Below, in pieces: positions 13,206 to 18,919 of a DNA stretch of 64,000 nucleotides. The DNA comes from Siminovitchia thermophila (GTDB lineage: Bacteria; Bacillota; Bacilli; Bacillales; Bacillaceae_C), in NCBI RefSeq assembly GCF_016909185.1, contig NZ_JAFBFH010000016.1:33999-97998 (forward strand), in the 5' to 3' direction. The notes below the pieces were generated by a model. That model did no database searches, was not told the DNA's origin, and was given only the letters and a program-made list of their open reading frames with translations. Each line of letters begins with the position of its first letter. Positions within the stretch are counted from its first letter, which is position 1. A program made the translations under genes and the position numbers.

Positions 13206-13234
13206 TTGACATCTTTCTTCACTCAAGTTACTAT
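13206..13234 (+). promoter_or_regulatory. Sigma-A promoter of the peptide/E1/exporter cassette
   Basis: A perfect TTGACA (13206-13211) is followed by a 17-nt spacer and TACTAT (13229-13234, four of six consensus positions). The predicted start near 13241 leaves a 5' UTR of about 55 nt before the small peptide gene. Confidence 0.65.
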
Positions 13235-13296
13235 GGTCTCTACATGTCAAATTGGTATTTCGCTGAATCCCGATTTGACTTTTGGGAGGTGAGCTT

Positions 13297-13362
13297 GTGC
13301 TAAAGATTAAACATGAAAAAAATGCTACCGAAGATCGCATCTGGTACGTGAAAAAAATCTAG
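13297..13362 (+). CDS. Putative 21-residue precursor peptide (MccA-like)
   Basis: A very short gene with a strong ribosome site (GGGAGGTGA, 13284-13292) ideally spaced from the GTG start. The peptide begins MLKIKHEKN, contains ATED, and ends RIWYVKKI; it is cationic and has no signal peptide. A good promoter is upstream. A perfect palindrome and an E1-like adenylating enzyme are downstream, the layout of microcin C-type operons (short mccA followed by mccB). The MLKI start resembles the Bacillus amyloliquefaciens MccA peptide as I remember it. Characterised MccA peptides end in Asn, which MccB modifies; this one ends in Ile, and Asn9 is its only Asn. A pantocin-like internal modification at Glu-Asp is an alternative. 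Assignment is inferred from context. Confidence 0.6.
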   Translation: MLKIKHEKNATEDRIWYVKKI

Positions 13363-13381
13363 TGTTGTTTGACTTTTCAAT

Positions 13382-13405
13382 GGCGATATTTCTAGAAATA
13401 TCGCC
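13382..13405 (+). promoter_or_regulatory. 24-bp perfect palindrome between peptide gene and E1 gene
   Basis: The half-site GGCGATATTTC is exactly mirrored about a central TA, then ACCCTTTT follows. As RNA it forms an 11-bp hairpin with a short T tail, so it can act as a leaky terminator or 3' stabiliser. That would let the peptide message greatly exceed the enzyme message. A terminator between mccA and mccB is known in the microcin C operon. A dimeric repressor site is a less likely alternative. Confidence 0.6.
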
Positions 13406-13439
13406 ACCCTTTTAAGTATTAACCTTTTAGGAGGCTGAA

Positions 13440-13643
13440 ATGATGAAAAAGCCCGGCATTAAAAGTGAGTACATCTGTATACTACAGGGGAACATTCTTA
13501 GTATAGGTCGTGGAACAGATAAATTTAAAATTGAAGATGTAAATGATGAAATCATTAATTTTATTGAAATGTTAGACGGAGAACATACATACGAAGATAT
13601 TTGTAATAAATTTCCGCTGGGAAAAAATGGCTACAACAATTAG
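13440..13643 (+). CDS. N-terminal peptide-recognition part of MccB-like enzyme, frameshifted
   Basis: Encodes 67 residues and has a strong ribosome site (AGGAGG, 13429-13434). The segment NDEIINFIEMLDGEHTYEDI (residues 35-54) has the look of a PqqD/RRE-type winged-helix peptide-binding domain, as in the N-terminal clamp of MccB. The frame ends abruptly at a stop in 13641-13643. The expected continuation lies one base back in the -1 frame: after Lys62 the next residues would be KKWLQQLDEFDLL, leading without a break into the E1 domain. The joined product would have 348 residues, close to the 350 of E. coli MccB. This is therefore the 5' half of one gene, not an independent gene. Confidence 0.7.
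   Translation: MMKKPGIKSEYICILQGNILSIGRGTDKFKIEDVNDEIINFIEMLDGEHTYEDICNKFPLGKNGYNN
13617..13628 (+). other. Slippery tract CTGGGAAAAAAT at the break of the E1 gene
   Basis: In the upstream frame the codons are CTG GGA AAA AAT. This contains two overlapping X XXY YYZ heptamers (G GGA AAA and A AAA AAT). A -1 slip here joins the N-terminal domain to the E1 domain exactly. The downstream frame is open back to 13610, so the shift must occur between 13610 and 13640. It could be programmed frameshifting, a phase-variable homopolymer, a mutation or an assembly error. Confidence 0.6.
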
Positions 13644-13654
13644 ATGAGTTTGAT

Positions 13655-14485
13655 TTGTTAAGAGATTTTGATGTACCTAAAACACCTATTGATCCGTATT
13701 TGCTTAAGAGGTGGGATCGCCAAATTAATTATTTTGCATTGTTCGAAAGGGAAGGTTTTAACGCTAGAAAGGCACAGGAAAAACTTAAAAATTCAACTGT
13801 AGCTGTAGTAGGAATTGGAGCAGGTGGTTCCTCGCTTATCAGCCTTTTATCCGCCGCAGGAATTGGAAACATAGTTGGGGTGGATTTCGATACAGTAGAA
13901 GAAGTTAATCTTCCATCACAAATATTTTTTAAAGAAAGCGATATTGGCGATCTTAAAGTGAAAGCAATTAAAAAGCATATAACCTCCTTTAACTCGAGTG
14001 TTAATTGTGAATTTTATAATAAGCGTGTTGAGTCAACAGAAGATGTATATGAAATTATAAAAGGTGCAGATTTTGTTTTTGATGCCATCGACGAACCTCT
14101 ATACTATTCTGCACTTTGGGTAACAAGAGCTTGTTTAAAAGCAAATATTCCATATGTAAGCATTGGTTCTAGTGATAAAGCTTCTCGTGTAGGCCCTATG
14201 GTCATTCCAGGAAAAACACCTTGTTATGAATGTTTAGGTTTATTGCCTATCGATAAGTTTTTTTATGAACATAAATACGACGCTGCTATCATGGGTGCAA
14301 ATGTATTAATGGTTGCATCCATTGCTGTTCATGAAATGATTAAATTATTAACAGGATTTGCAACTCCTTCTGTTTTAGGCAAAACGCTTCATATTAATAC
14401 TGAAAAAATGGCATTTGATTATATTGAACATGCCATTAAACCTGATTGTATCTGTCATTCTCTTATCACTTATGAGCATGCTTAA
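13655..14485 (+). CDS. E1-like (ThiF/MccB/PaaA family) adenylyltransferase domain
   Basis: Main body of an ATP-dependent carboxyl-adenylating enzyme. As numbered in the joined 348-residue product: RWDRQ (91-95), the Rossmann nucleotide loop VVGIGAGGSS (123-132), VDFDTVEEVNLPSQ (148-161), the adenylation lysine region DIGDLKVK (168-175), DAIDEP (215-220), PGKTPCYEC (257-265) and a final CIC (337-339). The order matches MccB. The Arg of the usual NLxRQ motif is Ser160, and the second zinc pair is CxC rather than CxxC. The continuous frame begins near 13610, and TTG 13655 has no ribosome site, so expression depends on frameshifting from the upstream part. No YcaO partner is nearby, which argues against azole synthesis. 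Likely substrate: the 21-residue peptide. Confidence 0.75.
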   Translation: MLRDFDVPKTPIDPYLLKRWDRQINYFALFEREGFNARKAQEKLKNSTVAVVGIGAGGSSLISLLSAAGIGNIVGVDFDTVEEVNLPSQIFFKESDIGDLKVKAIKKHITSFNSSVNCEFYNKRVESTEDVYEIIKGADFVFDAIDEPLYYSALWVTRACLKANIPYVSIGSSDKASRVGPMVIPGKTPCYECLGLLPIDKFFYEHKYDAAIMGANVLMVASIAVHEMIKLLTGFATPSVLGKTLHINTEKMAFDYIEHAIKPDCICHSLITYEHA

Positions 14486-14497
14486 GGGTGGTATCTG

Positions 14498-15832
14498 ATG
14501 AAGGAAAAACTGAATAAGGTTTACTCAAAAAAAGAAATATTTCGCCAGTGGTTTCCATTGGCACTTAGTACAAGTATTCTTTTTATTGAAGTTCCTATCA
14601 TGTTATTTTTTATATCAAGAATGGAAGATCCCAGTAAAAACATCATCGCTTTTAGTATGGGGCTGGGTTTTATATTTATTTTGAATAGCACTGTGCAGTA
14701 CTTGACATCTGTCAGCGCAAAATTGTCTAGTAACCAACCTTCATTTTTTCGTCTTTTAAGGTTCTCTCTCATTTACAGTACTTGTTTAGTAGTGTGTGGA
14801 TGGTTATTCCTGACTACTCCTATTTTCGATTGGTTTTTTGAAAAGGTTCTCTCTATAAATGACTCTCATACAATGGAACTTATTAAACAAGGATGTTTAG
14901 TCTTAAGCTTTTCTCCTTTAGCAGTTGCGTGGAGAAGGGTATATCAAGGCCGCTGGATTAAACGGGAAGCTACTGAAGTCATTACTTTGAGTACTTTATT
15001 TCGGCTTTTTTCAGGAATAACGATTGCTGCTTTTTTTTATCTATTCCATTCAGTTGATGGTGTAATGGTTGGCGCTTATGCTTTGGTCATTAGCGCATTT
15101 GTTGAAGCGATTGTAGTGACAGTCTGGAGAAAGCAAACGAAGAGAAATATCCCTGCTACTGGAGATATCGTCAGTATTTCAATGATATGGAAGTCACATT
15201 CCCCCCTTGCTATTACAGGGTTTTTACTTACTTTGGATACACCTATTTTTTTGATAGGGATAAGCAACGCGCCAAATCTTGCGGAGGAGTCTTTAGTGGT
15301 ATGGCAAATTGTTCTTAGTTTTATTTATATGATCGGTGGAGTTGCTCTTGAGTTGCAGAACATAACCATTAATCTAAGTAATAACGTTCAGTCTATCATC
15401 CATTTGCGGAACTTCAGCTTACTATTAGGGATCAGCTTAAGTGCTATTTTATTAACTGTCGTCGTTACCCCACTAGGTGAACTTTATTATATAAAATTGA
15501 TGGGATTACAGGAGGAGTATTTTTATCTGGCTAACGTCTCAACAGCCATTATGTTGATCACTCCTATTTTTTTCTCGATTCAAAGTAACTTGCGCGGAAG
15601 ATTAATTTGCTTAGAAAAAGAAAAGTATGTGGAACGTTCAATGTATATTAATATCATTGTCATGACACTGGTGCTGCTTTTTCTTAATATGGGCTCCTCC
15701 CTTCCTGGCGCAATGATAGCTGCCATATCGCTTGTTTCGGCCATGTTAATAGAAACGGCAACCCTTTATGGAGTGTTGAAATGGATATCACACAAAGAAA
15801 ATGAAGATGGAAAAAAGGAGAAGACTGGATAA
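14498..15832 (+). CDS. Polytopic membrane exporter, MATE/MOP-like, of the peptide cassette
   Basis: 444 residues with roughly 12 hydrophobic segments and no large soluble domain. The overall pattern, and the segment AWRRVYQGRWIKREATEVI around 145-165, recall MOP-superfamily carriers (MATE/ANKH-like), though I cannot assign a subfamily. It starts 13 nt after the E1 stop behind AAGGGTGG and is clearly co-transcribed. In microcin C and pantocin operons this slot is filled by an MFS pump that exports the product and gives immunity, so export and self-resistance are inferred here. Base composition is AT-richer than the flanking core genes, as for the whole cassette. Confidence 0.65.
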   Translation: MKEKLNKVYSKKEIFRQWFPLALSTSILFIEVPIMLFFISRMEDPSKNIIAFSMGLGFIFILNSTVQYLTSVSAKLSSNQPSFFRLLRFSLIYSTCLVVCGWLFLTTPIFDWFFEKVLSINDSHTMELIKQGCLVLSFSPLAVAWRRVYQGRWIKREATEVITLSTLFRLFSGITIAAFFYLFHSVDGVMVGAYALVISAFVEAIVVTVWRKQTKRNIPATGDIVSISMIWKSHSPLAITGFLLTLDTPIFLIGISNAPNLAEESLVVWQIVLSFIYMIGGVALELQNITINLSNNVQSIIHLRNFSLLLGISLSAILLTVVVTPLGELYYIKLMGLQEEYFYLANVSTAIMLITPIFFSIQSNLRGRLICLEKEKYVERSMYINIIVMTLVLLFLNMGSSLPGAMIAAISLVSAMLIETATLYGVLKWISHKENEDGKKEKTG

Positions 15833-16350
15833 CCCATAAAAAAAGTGTTGCCATTATTTAACTTTTGTTAGACACAATACCGCTTGCTACATTTGGTGTC
15901 CAATTCTCCTTGAATATTCAACCTTGAATTTTTTTATCTGAAATGGATCATTCGAATACCTTTTTCCTCCCATCCTCAGGCCTGCTCTTACTCCTGATAT
16001 AATGTTTTTCACCGTCCATTTCATTTTCCCATCCGCATTGAAACAAACCGCTTGGCTCCTCCGTGGCAATATAAACTTCCAGTAAGTCCTATTTCAAGCA
16101 ATCGAGGTAAAACGAGAATGGTAACAGGGGTCAACTGCCAGTAAACGCCTGATTGGTTCGGATCAAGTAAAAACTTCGGCAACGAGACATCTCCCGCACA
16201 AAAAAGCCCTCTTCTTTTTCAAGATGCCGATCCCAAGGCATTGTGAAGTACAGGATGTACGGCGCGATCTTAGCCTTTGTTCTCCATCCTATTAGCGGAC
16301 TAATGTAGTTTTTATAAAACAGATTGATCACTTGGAACAAAATTCGATTG
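15833..16350 (-). pseudogene. Possible decayed gene or noncoding stretch
   Basis: More than 500 nt without a plausible gene. On the minus strand a frame starting near 16340 (MFQVINLFYKNYISPLIG...) breaks at a stop near 16131. Apparently coding-like text continues in the same and neighbouring frames down to about 15890, interrupted by several stops. That is the pattern of an old, frameshifted gene. No family is recognised. It may equally be random open sequence. Confidence 0.3.
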
Positions 16351-16355
16351 TTTAA

Positions 16356-16460
16356 AATAAAGATTGAGAATTGATAATAAAGATTGATTAAAAATCCATT
16401 TTTAATCCAGGATTTTCCTTATTTAACAATCGACCCATTATCTTGATTAAGTGATATGAT
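16356..16460 (+). promoter_or_regulatory. Direct repeats, palindrome and extended -10 upstream of small membrane ORF
   Basis: AATAAAGATTGA occurs twice, 20 nt apart (16356-16367 and 16376-16387). A perfect palindrome with half-site GATTAAAAAT lies at 16386-16407. An extended -10 (TGATATGAT) ends at 16460. The arrangement looks like a regulated promoter, but no regulator is known. Confidence 0.4.
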
Positions 16461-16494
16461 TCAATTAGATCAATTTTGTTTAGGGGGCGACATT

Positions 16495-16677
16495 ATGGCT
16501 AAAATATCAAAGGCATACTTCGGACTTATTGCGGGTGTCCTCACAGGAATTATAGTTGTGAGTATGCTTCGGAACGGAGAAATAAATTGGGTAGTAACCG
16601 GGACTACATTTTCCCTTTCTGTATTAGCGTTCTTTGCTATATTGATTACTCGTTTGGGAATCCAAAATAGACATTAA
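16495..16677 (+). CDS. Small membrane protein of unknown function
   Basis: 60 residues starting MAKISKAYFG. There are two predicted transmembrane helices (about 7-25 and 32-52) with a short polar loop (RNGEIN) and a basic tail. The start is ATG 16495, preceded by TAGGGGGCGA; the in-frame ATG 16456 has no ribosome site. It lies alone in the AT-rich island, with a repeat-bearing upstream region and a second hydrophobic ORF immediately after. No family is recognised. It could be a small stress or phage-derived membrane protein; function unknown. Confidence 0.55.
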   Translation: MAKISKAYFGLIAGVLTGIIVVSMLRNGEINWVVTGTTFSLSVLAFFAILITRLGIQNRH

Positions 16678-16681
16678 ATAA

Positions 16682-16918
16682 ATGAAAATCACTTTAAGGG
16701 GATGTCTTTTTGGAAAGGAAAGTGAAAAAAGATTTCAGGTTATATCTGGGTTTGTTGCAGGGGTATTTCTTGTGTTAATAATACCTTTTTTCTTTAAAAT
16801 TTTTAGTGAAGCATTGTTTCAGAATCGGGCGCTATTCTTGAATAACAAAGGTGGAAAACGATCAAACTTTTTTATCCCGCATGTAAGGTGCCAATACACT
16901 ACTTCAAGACCTGAGTAG
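16682..16918 (+). CDS. Hypothetical small membrane ORF running into a structured element
   Basis: 78 codons. One strong hydrophobic segment lies at about 20-42 (VISGFVAGVFLVLIIPFFF), and the remainder is basic and polar. It starts 5 nt after the previous stop with no clear ribosome site. Its last ~15 codons are read from the multi-stem element beginning at 16879, so the natural C-terminus was probably lost and replaced when that element inserted or decayed. It may be a translated coupled partner of the previous gene or a broken gene. Confidence 0.3.
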   Translation: MKITLRGCLFGKESEKRFQVISGFVAGVFLVLIIPFFFKIFSEALFQNRALFLNNKGGKRSNFFIPHVRCQYTTSRPE

Positions 16919-17011
16919 ATACAAAAGGTCTAAGTGGAGAAAACGGCACCTACATGCCTGGTTCGTTCAACTAACATTCAGTAGGCGAGGGAAGAAAACG
17001 CCTCCTGAATG
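16879..17011 (+). mobile_element. Multi-stem structured element, possible IS200/IS605-type right end remnant
   Basis: Nested inverted repeats. GCATGTAAGGTGCC (16879-16892) pairs with GGCACCTACATGC (16945-16957), leaving one bulged base. Inside, AGACCT (16907-16912) pairs with AGGTCT (16926-16931). A second hairpin follows, in which CATTCAGTAGGCG (16975-16987) pairs with CGCCTCCTGAATG (16999-17011) with one mismatch. Such a chain of stems ending in a terminal hairpin is typical of the guide-RNA/right-end region of TnpB-carrying IS200/IS605 elements, but no tnpA or tnpB remains. A stand-alone structured RNA is the alternative. Confidence 0.4.
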
Positions 17012-17078
17012 AAGTTTCACTTAATGAAAATGGAACAGTTCACCCTTTTAGAGATTCGGATGGTGTTGGACTTTTCAT

Positions 17079-18788
17079 TTAGATTCGCATTGCTTTGACT
17101 TGTTCCTCGTCAGGAGTGACATAGAGCGTTTCTTGATGATCGTAAATGACAAATCCCGGTTTGGCTCCTTTTGGTTTGTGAACATGGCGGACCTTTGTAT
17201 AGTCAACCGGTACGGAAGACGAATGTTTTGCTTTGCTGAAATACGCGGCTAGCATGGCAGCTTCAAGCAGCGTTTGTTCAGAAGGCTCTTTGCTTCTTAT
17301 GACTACATGTGAACCGGGAATATCTTTCGTATGCAGCCATATGTCATCACGGCGGGCCAGTTTATTCGTCAAATAATCGTTTTGCTTATTGTTCTTTCCG
17401 ACAAGTATGTCCGTTTGGTCACTTGATCTATATTTCTCAATAAGCGGTTTAGCATCGCTTTTTTTCTTGAAGCCGCGTTTGGCTTTTCGTCTGATATAGC
17501 CGCCTTCAATGAGCTCTTCCCTGATTTCTTCAATATCTTTTACGGATGCTGATTCGAGTTGTTGGAGCAGAACGTCGAAATATCGTATTTCTTCCATGGC
17601 CAGTTCCATCTGCTCTTTGACCGCCTGAATGGAATTTTTCGCTTTTTGATATTTTTTGAAATAGTTCTGGGCGTTTTCGGCCGGGCTTTTTCTGGGGTCC
17701 AATGGGATGGTTAATTTTCCACCGTTTTCATCATAATAATTGATCACTTCAATCTCTTTCATGCCTTTTTTTACAGCATGCATGTTTGCTGTCAGCAATT
17801 CTCCCAACAGTTGAAGCTCGTCGGCTTTCTCGGCTTTTTCCAAAGTGGCCTCAAGCTTAATAAGCTTTTTTTCATTTTTTTCTTTCTCGTTTTTCATCAG
17901 TCGTTCCAAATCAAGCGTTTGCTGTCTGACACGATCCCGTTCTGCTTTTCCAAAGTAAAAATGGTCAAGCATTTCACTTAAACTGGTAAAAGACTTATGC
18001 TTATCCCCAATATGTTTGAGGGGAAACAAATAAAAGTCGCTTTTATGTTCAGTTACTGTCAACGAATAATCATATTGATGCAGCTTTAGTTTTTCCATTA
18101 TGTTTAGGAACACCGGAGGCAGCGTTTTGGGGTTCACCAATCCCGCTCGGAATACAATTTCCTTTGCGGCAACAGGTGAAATGCCCGCAAACCGCTGGAC
18201 AATTTGTTTGTCGATTTTGCCGGCGTTAAAGTCAATATGCTTCAATATATCCAATTTGTCCGCTTTAAATGGGTCTTCTTTTTCCTGGGGAGGCGGATAA
18301 ACATAAGTTGAGCCGGGCAATATCGTTCGATAGCTGTTCAATGATGAAGGGATGTGTTTGATGCTGTCAATTATTTTTTGAGTGTCCTTGTTTACAAGAA
18401 TGATATTGCTGTGCCTGCCCATGATTTCGATCTTCAACTGCTTGATCGTCTCATCCCCAAGATCGTTTCTTCCTTTCATTTCTATGACAATGATCCTCTC
18501 AAGGCCCGGCTGGTAAACACTTTGGACGGTGGCGCGTTCCAAATGTTTTCTGAGTATCATGCAAAACATCGGGGGTTCTTCCGGGTTGACCGTTGTTTCT
18601 TCCGTTATTTGAACCCGGGAATAATTGGGATGCGCGGAAACGAGTAGCTTTACATTTTTTCCCTTATTGCGGATAATGATCATAACTTCATTTTTGTAAG
18701 GTTGGTAAATTTTGTGGACTCTTCCACCCGTAAGTGCTTCATCCAGTTCTTTTGCCATTGCACGTGTAAATAAGCCGTCAAAAGCCAT
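17079..18788 (-). CDS. rqcH: NFACT protein, ribosome quality control factor RqcH (YloA/FbpA family)
   Basis: Binds obstructed 50S subunits and recruits tRNA-Ala to add C-terminal alanine tails that mark stalled peptides for degradation. It was historically annotated as a fibronectin-binding protein. It has 569 residues. The NFACT-N domain begins MAFDGLFTRAMAKEL, a long coiled-coil middle lies around 270-420, and the NFACT-R domain contains DDIWLHTKDIPGSHVVIRS near 465-485. The ATG at 18788 follows AAGGA with good spacing; an ATG 9 nt further upstream overlaps that site. It is the only long minus-strand gene here, as in B. subtilis, and borders the accessory island. Confidence 0.93.
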   Translation of the reverse strand: MAFDGLFTRAMAKELDEALTGGRVHKIYQPYKNEVMIIIRNKGKNVKLLVSAHPNYSRVQITEETTVNPEEPPMFCMILRKHLERATVQSVYQPGLERIIVIEMKGRNDLGDETIKQLKIEIMGRHSNIILVNKDTQKIIDSIKHIPSSLNSYRTILPGSTYVYPPPQEKEDPFKADKLDILKHIDFNAGKIDKQIVQRFAGISPVAAKEIVFRAGLVNPKTLPPVFLNIMEKLKLHQYDYSLTVTEHKSDFYLFPLKHIGDKHKSFTSLSEMLDHFYFGKAERDRVRQQTLDLERLMKNEKEKNEKKLIKLEATLEKAEKADELQLLGELLTANMHAVKKGMKEIEVINYYDENGGKLTIPLDPRKSPAENAQNYFKKYQKAKNSIQAVKEQMELAMEEIRYFDVLLQQLESASVKDIEEIREELIEGGYIRRKAKRGFKKKSDAKPLIEKYRSSDQTDILVGKNNKQNDYLTNKLARRDDIWLHTKDIPGSHVVIRSKEPSEQTLLEAAMLAAYFSKAKHSSSVPVDYTKVRHVHKPKGAKPGFVIYDHQETLYVTPDEEQVKAMRI

Positions 18789-18919
18789 ATAAAACATTCC
18801 TTTGCTTAAAATAAATTTCCCGTAGGAAAAATTATATCATGAAAGCCTTTCTTTCTGAATAAGCATGGAGTGATAAGGACAACTACTACTTCTTTTGAAG
18901 GGAAGGCGGGTGTTGCTTG

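Noticed and set aside
12855..13340. 161-codon minus-strand frame considered as a gene or transposase remnant
   Set aside because: No ribosome site, antisense to the peptide gene and its promoter, and no recognisable motif; kept only as part of the decayed stretch.
13313..13351. ATG-initiated 12-codon ORF (MKKMLPKIASGT) overlapping the small peptide gene in another frame
   Set aside because: It lies about 20 nt from the ribosome site, whereas the GTG-start 21-codon frame has ideal spacing.
13380..13415. 11-codon ORF across the palindrome
   Set aside because: It has no ribosome site and is explained by the inverted repeat itself.
13440..14485. Azole-forming (TOMM) cyclodehydratase system as an explanation of the E1 protein
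   Set aside because: No YcaO or flavin dehydrogenase gene is present, and the candidate peptide has no Cys and only one Thr.
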